NCBI GenBank assembly: GCA_023428805.1
Contig: JAEYWW010000252.1
Location: forward strand, 1-10,177
Direction: 5' to 3'
Source: Armatimonadota bacterium
Lineage (GTDB): Bacteria; Armatimonadota; Fimbriimonadia; Fimbriimonadales; Fimbriimonadaceae
Length of the DNA: 10,177 bases
Below, piece by piece: positions 1 through 5,775 of the stretch. How positions within the stretch are numbered: position 1 is the first letter of the stretch; each line of letters begins with the position of its first letter. A program made the translations under genes and the position numbers. Below the pieces are notes generated by a model. It was given only the letters and a program-made list of their open reading frames with translations. It was not told where the DNA came from and did not search any database.

Positions 1-425
1 CTCCTATGCATGAATTCGCTGAATCCGTCGCGGAGGAATTTCGACTGGCGGGGGCGGCGGAGATCATTGTTGACGGAAGTTCTGTTCTCAACCTGGATCA
101 AGGGCTGATGAGAAGAGTTCTCCGAAATCTCATTTCAAATGCAGTCAGGCACACGCCAGAGACGGGCAAAGTCACCATTGCCTGCCGCCCAGATGGCTTC
201 GCAGTCAAGGACACCGGTGAAGGCATCTCACCCGAGCACCTCCAGCACCTCACCGAAAGATTCTATCGGGCCAACACAGACCGCAGCCGATCCAGCGGCG
301 GCACCGGCCTCGGGCTTGCCATTGTCAAGTCGCTCGTCGAAGCTCACCAGGGGACCATGCGCATCGAAAGCCAACTCGGCGTCGGAACTCAAGTGACGAT
401 CACAGTGCCACAATCGCGGGCATGA
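1..425 (+). CDS. Sensor histidine kinase, C-terminal ATPase domain (5' end outside window)
   Basis: This is the catalytic, ATP-binding end of a two-component sensor kinase. The frame is open to the left edge, so the sensor, membrane and HisKA (phospho-accepting His) parts lie outside the window; the ATG at 6 is probably an internal Met. Counting from that Met, the HATPase_c signatures appear in order: N box RNLISNAVRHTP (40-51) with the Mg/ATP-binding Asn, G1 box DTGEGI (69-74), F box ERFYRA (84-89) and G2 box GGTGLGLAIV (98-107), ending in the usual GTQVTITVP strand. The complete box set suggests an active kinase of the PhoR/EnvZ type. No response regulator is visible; it may lie upstream. 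Its TGA stop overlaps the ATG of the AlkD-like gene (ATGA, 422-425), so the two are probably translated from one mRNA. The signal sensed cannot be read from this fragment. Confidence 0.93.
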   Translation, partial: PMHEFAESVAEEFRLAGAAEIIVDGSSVLNLDQGLMRRVLRNLISNAVRHTPETGKVTIACRPDGFAVKDTGEGISPEHLQHLTERFYRANTDRSRSSGGTGLGLAIVKSLVEAHQGTMRIESQLGVGTQVTITVPQSRA

Positions 426-1129
426 GCGAGATTGAAATCATCGTCGCCAATCTCAGTGCGGTGGCAACTCCCGAGCGCGCCACCTACGAAAAGAACTATC
501 ACAAAAGCTCACTGACATTTTTGGGCGCGAACGTTCCAGCCCAATCCGCAGAAGCACGCCGGATACTACGCGAGAACAAGCAGATTGATCGAGCCGCGAT
601 GCTGACCCTGTTCGGGGCACTCTGGGAGACCGATGTGCATGAATTGAGGGGAGTCGCCTGCAGTCTGCTCTGTCTGCGCAGCCGCCTGTTGATTCCTCAG
701 GACATGGCCTTCCTCAAAGAGAAGATCAAGGAATCCAAAGGCTGGGCGCATGTTGACACTCTCGCCGCAAAACCGCTCGCAGATCTTGTTCTGTCGCATG
801 GCTTGGAGGGCGAACTTGATGAATGGGCAATTGACGAAGATTTCTGGATCAGGCGTGCTTCCATGCTTGCGCTCCTCAAACGACTCTCCGCAGGAGATAT
901 GGGAGAATGGCCGAGATTCACGCGCTACGCGGAAGGGATGCTTTGTGAGAAGGAATTCTTCATCCGCAAAGCGATCGGATGGGTGCTCCGGGAGGTCTCA
1001 AAGAAGAATCCCAATCCCGTGTTCGATTTTCTCCATTCGCACCGGAATGCAGCTTCGGGCTTGACTCTGCGCGAAGGCGCGAAGCATCTGCCGCCTGAAA
1101 TGCGTGATCAACTCGGCCTGAGAGCGTGA
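422..1129 (+). CDS. AlkD-like DNA alkylation repair glycosylase
   Basis: A 235-residue all-helical protein that fits the AlkC/AlkD (HEAT-like repeat) DNA glycosylase family, which removes positively charged alkylated bases such as N3-methyladenine and N7-methylguanine. Family hallmarks seen: FLGANVPAQ near 33-41 (where family members have a 'GV..P' motif), WETDVHELRGVA (68-79), GWAHVDTLA (107-115) with Trp108 and Asp112 spaced like the catalytic Trp109/Asp113 of Bacillus cereus AlkD, FWIRRASML (141-149) supplying the DNA-contacting Arg, and FIRKAIGWVLREVSKKNP (180-197) with Trp187. Length matches AlkD (about 230-240). The key residues look intact, so activity is likely. The start is set by the ATGA overlap with the kinase stop; no Shine-Dalgarno is needed if translation is coupled. 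The family assignment is confident; substrate range is inferred. Physical coupling to a sensor kinase is unusual for a repair enzyme. Confidence 0.88.
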   Translation: MSEIEIIVANLSAVATPERATYEKNYHKSSLTFLGANVPAQSAEARRILRENKQIDRAAMLTLFGALWETDVHELRGVACSLLCLRSRLLIPQDMAFLKEKIKESKGWAHVDTLAAKPLADLVLSHGLEGELDEWAIDEDFWIRRASMLALLKRLSAGDMGEWPRFTRYAEGMLCEKEFFIRKAIGWVLREVSKKNPNPVFDFLHSHRNAASGLTLREGAKHLPPEMRDQLGLRA

Positions 1130-1134
1130 AAAAA

Positions 1135-1160
1135 CGGGCTCTCCAGTAAAGGAAAGCCCG
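1135..1160 (-). terminator. Rho-independent terminator, mainly for the minus-strand gene
   Basis: Inverted repeat CGGGCTCTCC / GGAAAGCCCG with a six-base loop: nine of ten positions pair, with one C-A mismatch. On the minus strand it is followed directly by a run of T (six A at 1129-1134 on the plus strand), the classic intrinsic terminator layout, and it lies 29 bases past the stop of the CxxC protein gene. On the plus strand no T run follows, so it would end the kinase/alkD transcript less efficiently. Confidence 0.75.
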
Positions 1161-1188
1161 CATCAAGCTTGCAGAGGGTGCTGCGGGA

Positions 1189-1749
1189 TTAGTTGGCTTC
1201 GGCCTTGGCGATGGCGGCCTTCAGCTCGCCGAGGCCCTTCTCATCAGCCTTGAGGTTGACGAACTTGGCGACGACTTTGCGATTCTTGTAGACGAAGACC
1301 GTGTTCTTGACTTCAGAATCGGTGTTGACCTTGTAGTTCTTGATGGCTTCGTCGCTGATGCTGAGCTTGGTGACGGCGATGTTCTCCATCTTGTTCTTCT
1401 CAGCCTTGGTGGCGAGCGCATCGACCTTGGTTTCGCACTTCTCGCACATGGTGAGGTTGATGACGAAGCCCTTGAGATCGGCCTTGCTCTTGGCGACCGA
1501 GCCGCTGAGGGTCTTCATGATCGCGGTGACATTCTCATCGCTGTCATGGTTGACCCAGACCTGGACGGCCGGGCGGGCGCCGTACTTGCAGGGCGGGCAG
1601 GTGTCGGTGCCCTTGTCCGGACCTGAAACATGGGTCGGGTGGAACGGAGTGACCATCTCGCCGACTTCGAGGCCGGACTTCACACCGAAAGCGTAGACAG
1701 CGGAGGCCACGGCGGCCATGCCCGCACACGCGAACAAATACTTCTTCAT
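1189..1749 (-). CDS. Secreted thioredoxin-like protein with two CxxC motifs
   Basis: A 186-residue exported protein, function not established. The start at 1749 is chosen because GGAGAA (1756-1761) lies 6 nt upstream and because it begins with a textbook Sec signal peptide: two Lys, a hydrophobic stretch to about residue 19, and a likely cleavage after VYA (20). The mature part has PFHPTHVSGPDKG (35-47), then TCPPCKYG (50-57) with Cys51/Cys54 just before strand PAVQVWV (60-66), a second CxxC at Cys102/Cys105 (MCEKC), and a C-terminal strand-turn-strand-helix (VFVYKNRKVVAKFV, 151-164, then a Lys/Ala helix) that resembles the end of a thioredoxin fold. I have a general recollection of related exported proteins with a C..CKYG..PAVQVWV pattern in Planctomycetes-like bacteria. 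A redox or metal role is inferred from the cysteines only. An in-frame ATG at 1791 would add 14 residues before the signal peptide and is unlikely. Confidence 0.7.
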   Translation of the reverse strand: MKKYLFACAGMAAVASAVYAFGVKSGLEVGEMVTPFHPTHVSGPDKGTDTCPPCKYGARPAVQVWVNHDSDENVTAIMKTLSGSVAKSKADLKGFVINLTMCEKCETKVDALATKAEKNKMENIAVTKLSISDEAIKNYKVNTDSEVKNTVFVYKNRKVVAKFVNLKADEKGLGELKAAIAKAEAN

Positions 1750-1791
1750 GCGAATTTCTCCGACCCCAAATTGCTCAAGGGTCATACGCAT

Positions 1792-1797
1792 ATTCTA
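1792..1797 (-). promoter_or_regulatory. Candidate -10 box for the CxxC protein gene
   Basis: On the minus strand TAGAAT (one mismatch to TATAAT) lies in the most AT-rich stretch of the region (about 1790-1840), giving a leader of roughly 35 nt that contains the GGAGAA ribosome site. No convincing -35 box is seen 16-18 bp upstream. Confidence 0.35.
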
Positions 1798-1848
1798 ATG
1801 GCAAATATGTTGTATTTGTTCCTTTTCACAGAATTTTAGGTCGAAGAA

Positions 1849-1870
1849 GGCCCCGGGAAACCCCGGGGCC
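1849..1870 (-). terminator. GC-rich terminator hairpin downstream of fliL
   Basis: Perfect 9-bp stem GGCCCCGGG / CCCGGGGCC with a four-base loop (AAAC), 32 bases past the fliL stop. On the minus strand the sequence continues TTCTTCG, a short imperfect T tract, so it is a plausible but not ideal intrinsic terminator. It also insulates the promoter of the CxxC gene that starts just beyond it. Confidence 0.6.
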
Positions 1871-1902
1871 AACCTCCATCATCCCATCCCTGGATGCCCA
1901 GC

Positions 1903-2484
1903 TCATCGCTGGGTCGTGAAGCTTGTGAAGTAGATTTTGAGAACTGGCCCCTCGTCAGCATCCCAAGAGGGATTCTCAGGATGGAAGTCCTTCTCGAGGC
2001 CATGATGCTCCTCGTCATGATCCTCATCCTTCTTCTTTTTCTTCTTGCCTTTGGCCTCCTCGCCGTGGGCGCTGGCATGGAAGGCGTGGTTCATCGCGTA
2101 AGCCAGCTCATACTTCAACCGCTGCTTGCCAGCGGTGGTTGTGATGTCGTCCAGCCGTTTGCTGGTGAGCACTTGGATGATCGCGTCCTGCACTGCGGGA
2201 GAGACCGAGCCTTTGCCTCCGTGCCCATCTCCGCCGGAGGTGATGGATTCACCTTCGGCGCAGTGCACCGTGATCTTGGTGCTGAGATAAGTTGATCCAT
2301 CGGAGAGATTGACGAGGAATTCTCCCGCTTCTTCCGGGTGTCCCAGCGCGATTTCGGGCTCTTCCTTCTCCTTGCCCCCATCCTTCTTCGTCATGAAGTA
2401 GCCGCCGCCCAGTACGACGACGACGATGGCAATGATGACGGGCAGTTTGCTGCCCTTTTTGGCTCCTTCCTTGGCTGCTGACAT
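1903..2484 (-). CDS. fliL: FliL-family flagellar basal-body protein
   Basis: A 193-residue protein matching FliL, the single-pass inner-membrane protein that rings the flagellar stator and supports motor torque. Seen: short Lys-rich cytoplasmic N-terminus, one membrane helix (about 15-31, PVIIAIVVVVLGGGYFM), then the periplasmic domain: GEFLVNLSDGSTYLSTKITV (54-73), VSPAVQDAIIQVLTSKRLDDI (94-114), GKQRLKYELAYAMNHAF (119-135) and the terminal strand VLKIYFTSFTTQ (181-192), the FliL 'VYFTxFVxQ' ending. Odd: about 40 residues of charged, His-rich sequence (138-178, including KKKKKKDEDHDEEHH) are inserted before the last strand, and a Gly/His-rich loop sits at 84-92. An in-frame TAA lies 18 bases upstream of the ATG, which fixes the start. 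A purine-rich AAGGGA touches the ATG and GGGG lies further up. No fliM/fliN/motA is adjacent in the window; the upstream neighbour is an unassigned envelope protein. Confidence 0.8.
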   Translation of the reverse strand: MSAAKEGAKKGSKLPVIIAIVVVVLGGGYFMTKKDGGKEKEEPEIALGHPEEAGEFLVNLSDGSTYLSTKITVHCAEGESITSGGDGHGGKGSVSPAVQDAIIQVLTSKRLDDITTTAGKQRLKYELAYAMNHAFHASAHGEEAKGKKKKKKDEDHDEEHHGLEKDFHPENPSWDADEGPVLKIYFTSFTTQR

Positions 2485-2557
2485 TCCCTTGATGGCCCCT
2501 TACAAACCTGTCATTCCATACAGGCTCGCAAATTTCACATGGACCCAGGGGAATTTC

Positions 2558-3439
2558 TCAGGACTTCGGCTTGATCTTCAATTCCTTGGTCGTGTAGACA
2601 GAAACTGGGGTGCCGATGGGAACGGTGATGCTCCGGCCCTTGAGAGTGTTTCTGAGCGTTTTGTCCACCGACCCAACCAGCTTGCCCATCTCACCAAGCG
2701 CCATGGCGGCGACGACAATCTCGCTGCCGTTCATTCCCTTGATGTTTCCGTTGATGATCTTGTCCATCGATCCGCTCAGTTCATCGAAGTCTTTTCCAGT
2801 CCGCTGGTCTTTGCCCTGCAGAAGTTGATTGGTGTTGGGCATATCCATCGTTTTGGCCGCATCGGCCAGAACCTTCTTCATATCTGGAGCGGTGAGGTCA
2901 ACCTTCTGCCCGCTCAGTTTGCCGCTGAGGGCGGTGATGGCCTTCTGAGTCTCATCATGCTGCCACATCGCCTCGATCGCATCGCCAGCATCTGCCTCGC
3001 CTGCATTGCGACGGGTGAACTCATAGTCCTTCTTCGGGTCAGTTTTGTCAACCGCAACTGGAGAGGATTGCGCGTCCACTGTCTTGACTGGATTGAACTT
3101 GGCTTCGAGACGTGCGGGCTGGTTGACCAGTGTCGCGGCGAGCGAACCGCCCCGCGAACGCGTGACTTCTCCTGTGACAATCGTGCCGGCTTCGATCAAG
3201 ACGCGCCCGCTGCTGTCCTTGATGTCCTCGGCGACCACGAGCGGAAAACTCTTCCCAACTTCGGACTTCCCAGCGTCCAAGTTTGCCAAGGTGAGGAGCT
3301 TGACTTCCGTTCCGGCGGGGAGCGTGCTGACCGGGCCGGGAATGAAGGGCACTTCCCATTTCCCCGATTTCACCTGCCAGGCGCCGTAGCCAAAGGCTCC
3401 CAGAACCGCCACTCCAATGATCGCTTTGACCGCTTTCAT
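2558..3439 (-). CDS. Envelope protein of unknown function with split beta-domain
   Basis: A 293-residue protein I cannot assign to a named gene. It begins with two Lys and one hydrophobic helix (residues 4-20) that acts as signal peptide or membrane anchor. Residues 39-125 resemble an extracytoplasmic beta-rich domain common in bacteria: LPAGTEVKLLTL, VGKSFPLVVAEDI, GRVLIEAGTIVTGEVT, then a strand at 109-121. A mostly helical, Lys/Asp/Met-rich section (about 130-265) follows, and the chain ends VPIGTPVSVYTTKELKIK (273-290), echoing the first motif (LPAGTEVKLLT), so the helical part looks inserted between two strands of one domain. It lies 73 nt upstream of fliL on the same strand, so co-transcription is likely; a flagellar role is inference from position only. 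The start has no Shine-Dalgarno; TAAGTT lies 6 nt before the ATG. Confidence 0.65.
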   Translation of the reverse strand: MKAVKAIIGVAVLGAFGYGAWQVKSGKWEVPFIPGPVSTLPAGTEVKLLTLANLDAGKSEVGKSFPLVVAEDIKDSSGRVLIEAGTIVTGEVTRSRGGSLAATLVNQPARLEAKFNPVKTVDAQSSPVAVDKTDPKKDYEFTRRNAGEADAGDAIEAMWQHDETQKAITALSGKLSGQKVDLTAPDMKKVLADAAKTMDMPNTNQLLQGKDQRTGKDFDELSGSMDKIINGNIKGMNGSEIVVAAMALGEMGKLVGSVDKTLRNTLKGRSITVPIGTPVSVYTTKELKIKPKS

Positions 3440-3445
3440 CTCAAA

Positions 3446-3451
3446 AACTTA
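3446..3451 (-). promoter_or_regulatory. Candidate -10 (TANNNT) for the envelope protein/fliL unit
   Basis: TAAGTT on the minus strand ends exactly 6 nt before the ATG at 3439. With the usual 6-7 nt from -10 box to transcription start, the mRNA would begin at or next to the ATG, that is, be leaderless. No good -35 box is visible. It mirrors the box before folB. Confidence 0.35.
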
Positions 3452-3493
3452 AACGCTTCCGAAGGCCATCAGGATTCAAAACCGGGACCGGGC

Positions 3494-3499
3494 TAAACT
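3494..3499 (+). promoter_or_regulatory. Candidate -10 (TANNNT) for folB, leaderless arrangement
   Basis: TAAACT ends exactly 6 nt before the folB ATG at 3506 and no Shine-Dalgarno is present between them, which fits leaderless transcription. A -35 box is not evident. The 66-bp space between the two divergent starts therefore holds both promoters. Confidence 0.35.
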
Positions 3500-3505
3500 G
3501 AGTCC

Positions 3506-3865
3506 ATGCTGAAAGTCGCGGTGGATGGGCTCGCGTTCTATGCCTATCATGGAGTTCCAGATGCCGAACGCGAGTTGGGGCATCGCCTGACCGCCGACAT
3601 TGAAGTGCTCTGCGCGATGGATGCCTGCGAGTCGGACGAAATCGAGGATGGTGTCGATTACATTCAGCTTGCCGAGATCCTTTTGGAAACCAGCGAAGCG
3701 AGGCAGTACCACACCCTGGAAGCGCTGGCTTACGCCTACTGCCGTCAGATTCTCCGCCAATTCCCCATCGTGGACGAAGTCTCCATCCATCTTTCCAAGC
3801 CAATGCCGCCCGCACCCATCATTGGCGAGGCCGTGGGCGTGAGCCTGACATTGGAACGCAACTAA
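3506..3865 (+). CDS. folB: Dihydroneopterin aldolase
   Basis: A 119-residue cytoplasmic enzyme that converts 7,8-dihydroneopterin to 6-hydroxymethyl-7,8-dihydropterin and glycolaldehyde in folate synthesis. Family motifs are all present: GLAFYAYHGVPDAERELGHR (8-27) with the conserved HGV and Glu21, the sD.IEDGVDY segment (43-52) with active-site Tyr52, HTLEALA (69-75) with the pterin-binding Glu72, and SKPMPP (97-102) with catalytic Lys98. Length is the family norm (about 120), one domain, no fusion. The gene stands alone: no folP, folK or folE is beside it, and neighbours on both sides are on the opposite strand. The ATG is chosen because motif spacing from the N-terminus (MLKVAVDGL) is typical and nothing useful lies upstream; TAAACT sits 6 nt before it. 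Confidence 0.93.
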   Translation: MLKVAVDGLAFYAYHGVPDAERELGHRLTADIEVLCAMDACESDEIEDGVDYIQLAEILLETSEARQYHTLEALAYAYCRQILRQFPIVDEVSIHLSKPMPPAPIIGEAVGVSLTLERN

Positions 3866-3895
3866 AAAGCCCGCTGAATTCTTCAGCGGGCTTTT
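3865..3895. terminator. Bidirectional intrinsic terminator
   Basis: Perfect 14-bp stem AAAAGCCCGCTGAA / TTCAGCGGGCTTTT with a TTC loop. It gives a T run on both strands (CTTTT after the stem on plus; five A at 3864-3868 read as T on minus), beginning at the last base of the folB stop codon and ending 16 bases short of the stop of the converging gene, so it terminates both. Confidence 0.93.
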
Positions 3896-3911
3896 GGAAT
3901 GAGAAAGTCAG

Positions 3912-4664
3912 TTAGTCGACTTTCTGCATTTCGAACTTCATGTTCATCGGGGGCATGCCCTCGGCGAAGCTCGCGTCATTGATCGTGCCATCAATGCGAT
4001 ACGGGTCGCCGCTGTCACGAAGCACCCACATCGTGCCCATCGAGCCCATCGGCTTCCCGGGCGTCTCCAGTTCGGAGAAGGCGTAGGTGAGCTTGTAGAC
4101 CGCCTTGCCATCCTTCTCTTCAAGAGCGTCAAGAGTGAATTTAGCGCGCGCCTTCGGAACGTTCTTCTCCTTGTCGCCCTTGAACTCGTGCGTCCAAGTC
4201 TCGCCGATCTTCAACGGCTTGTCGGGATAAACAAAAGCCTGCATCTGCTCCAGGCGAGGGTTGTTGACCATGTCGTTGGCGTCGGACTTGATCAGTTCGC
4301 CCCGTCGGGACATGACGCGGGTCACATCGGGAATCTCAGTTCCGCCACCCGCCATCTGGGTCATGTCCTCGCCGTTCATGAACAGCTCGAACTTCGAGAT
4401 CTTCGAGGTCACCGTGATCTGATCGTCAACGATGTTCTTGACCTCGCTCTCGGTGGAAATTCTCACTTCCAGCGGCATCGGTCCCTGCCCGAAATCCATG
4501 TCGCCGGTCATCTTCATCTGATACTTCGTCTTGTCGCCCTTCTTCGGATTCCACGCCAAAGTGTGGGTGTCCTGAGCGGCCACGGCGAAAGCGGAAACGG
4601 CGAGAATGCCCGCCATAGAAATCATCGCAATGCGCATACCATCTGATTGTACGTTTTTTGCCAT
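3912..4664 (-). CDS. Secreted protein of unknown function
   Basis: A 250-residue exported protein I cannot name. From the ATG at 4664 it has a Sec signal (RIAMISMAGILAVSAFAVAA, 11-30) with likely cleavage before Gln31. The mature part is beta-rich with no cysteine: WNPKKGDKTKYQMKMTGDMDF (38-58), EVRISTESEVKNI (66-78), ITVTSKISKFELFMNG (83-98), RRGELIKSD (120-128), PDKPLKIGETWTHEF (147-161), then further strands to the end. The 'Gdk..Y.m', 'P.kp..iGetW' and 'RRGEl' pattern recalls uncharacterised secreted proteins of Planctomycetes and Armatimonadetes (DUF6263-like), but that is a recollection, not a search. Start is uncertain: TTG at 4676 would add four residues, and ATG at 4637 would give a compact signal peptide. 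It is a single gene, ended by the shared terminator and divergent from the next gene. Confidence 0.7.
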   Translation of the reverse strand: MAKNVQSDGMRIAMISMAGILAVSAFAVAAQDTHTLAWNPKKGDKTKYQMKMTGDMDFGQGPMPLEVRISTESEVKNIVDDQITVTSKISKFELFMNGEDMTQMAGGGTEIPDVTRVMSRRGELIKSDANDMVNNPRLEQMQAFVYPDKPLKIGETWTHEFKGDKEKNVPKARAKFTLDALEEKDGKAVYKLTYAFSELETPGKPMGSMGTMWVLRDSGDPYRIDGTINDASFAEGMPPMNMKFEMQKVD

Positions 4665-4704
4665 TTGAGGTTCCAAAACATGAGCATAAAATCAAAACCT
4701 GTCT

Positions 4705-4710
4705 TAGAAT
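4705..4710 (+). promoter_or_regulatory. Candidate -10 box for the gene at 4747
   Basis: TAGAAT (one mismatch to TATAAT) in the AT-rich 82-bp space between two divergent genes, leaving a leader of about 30 nt. The -35 position has no recognisable match. The same hexamer lies before the CxxC protein gene. Confidence 0.3.
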
Positions 4711-4746
4711 GAAACGTTAAGGCCATAGGTCTTGGGGTTTTCAATC

Positions 4747-5754
4747 ATGAGCTGGCGCGAGGGCGACAACGTTGGTCAGATGGCCATTGTAGACTGCTTC
4801 AACCTGCTTCGCCCGGATGCGAAGTGGGTTGAAGAATCACGGGAAGGGTTCACTTGGTGGCCCGGGGACTTGGGTCAGAGAATCTGGTCCGAAGGATGCC
4901 TCTTCCAACACGGTCGCTCCACCTACCGCGTCCATGCGGAAACCGATCTCGTTCGCGGCAAGGCCCACCTGCGCGAGGAGGCCATCGGACTTGCGACAAA
5001 GCTGAGTGAAGGCTGGCTGTTTGCCGGCATCTATGACCAAAAAGAGGAGAAATTCCTCTTCACCACCACGCTGTCCATGGTGGAGGATCAATCCAGCGAC
5101 ATCCGTCAGCTTTTCCGTGCCGCCGCAGCGATGCAGGTGGTCGAGGCATACGATTTTGCCAAAGAACTGGTGACCGAGACCCGCGCAAGCCGGGCGATCA
5201 GCGGCCACAAGACAAATGGACTGCGCATGGATGTCGATCCCCATCTCCACGAAGTGCAGACCGAAATCATCGTAGCCGGTCAGGCTGACGGTTCATGGCG
5301 CGGTGATGAGAGCGATTGGGTGCGCACATCCTGGATTTTTGAACGCGAGGCGCAGACTTTCGAGACAGACAAGGCATCGGTGATCCGGGCTACATTTGAA
5401 TGGGACGCGTCTCCCGGCATGATCGAGGTGCAGATCGACTGCAGCGAACGTCATGTCCGACTCGGCAACGGTCTTTTCGGCACCCTCAAGATTCCCCTGC
5501 GACTCTCGCCGGAGCACTCCGCCATGCTTGTCTTGGAGATGAACGAAGCCGAGCGGTCGGGCAACACCCGTTGGCAGAACATAGGAAGCTGGTCGATCCA
5601 TCAGGGAGCGCTTGCCTTCCGCATCTTCGTTCCGAACTGGGCGTATCACGAGGAGACTCTGCACGACATCGGAGTCAGCATTGCCGCAAGAGCGCATTGG
5701 GCGAATGAGTTCTTCATGGAGAAGAAACGCCAAGCCAGCGCGGCTCCAGCTTGA
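4747..5754 (+). CDS. Protein of unknown function, two similar-fold halves suspected
   Basis: A 335-residue protein without signal peptide or membrane helix, so probably cytoplasmic; I do not recognise it by name. It is rich in Trp and Glu. The N-terminal half (1-145) has alternating strands and then FTTTLSMVEDQSSDIRQLFRAAAAMQVVEAYDFAKELV in two pieces (105-142); the C-terminal half (225-323) has strands GMIEVQID and FGTLKIPLRL, helix HSAMLVLEMNEAE (257-269), a strand pair around IGSWSIHQGALAFRIFVPN (279-297) and a final helix (303-323). This strand-then-long-helix order is reminiscent of the YbjN/type III secretion chaperone fold, seen perhaps twice, but that is inference. ATG 4747 is preferred; an upstream TTG (4732) would add five residues. 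The next gene starts 21 bases after its stop on the same strand, suggesting co-transcription. Confidence 0.65.
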   Translation: MSWREGDNVGQMAIVDCFNLLRPDAKWVEESREGFTWWPGDLGQRIWSEGCLFQHGRSTYRVHAETDLVRGKAHLREEAIGLATKLSEGWLFAGIYDQKEEKFLFTTTLSMVEDQSSDIRQLFRAAAAMQVVEAYDFAKELVTETRASRAISGHKTNGLRMDVDPHLHEVQTEIIVAGQADGSWRGDESDWVRTSWIFEREAQTFETDKASVIRATFEWDASPGMIEVQIDCSERHVRLGNGLFGTLKIPLRLSPEHSAMLVLEMNEAERSGNTRWQNIGSWSIHQGALAFRIFVPNWAYHEETLHDIGVSIAARAHWANEFFMEKKRQASAAPA

Positions 5755-5775
5755 AGTTGGGTAGAACATTCTCCA

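Noticed and set aside
1735..1749. Lipoprotein signal in the CxxC protein (LFAC near residues 5-8)
   Set aside because: Phe at the -2 position and the very short hydrophobic stretch before the Cys do not fit a lipobox; a cleavage after VYA fits better.
2426..3496. Long plus-strand open frame of 356 codons across the fliL/envelope gene region
   Set aside because: It is antisense to two genes with clear signal/membrane and family features, has no recognisable motif of its own, and mirrors their codon usage; a shadow frame.
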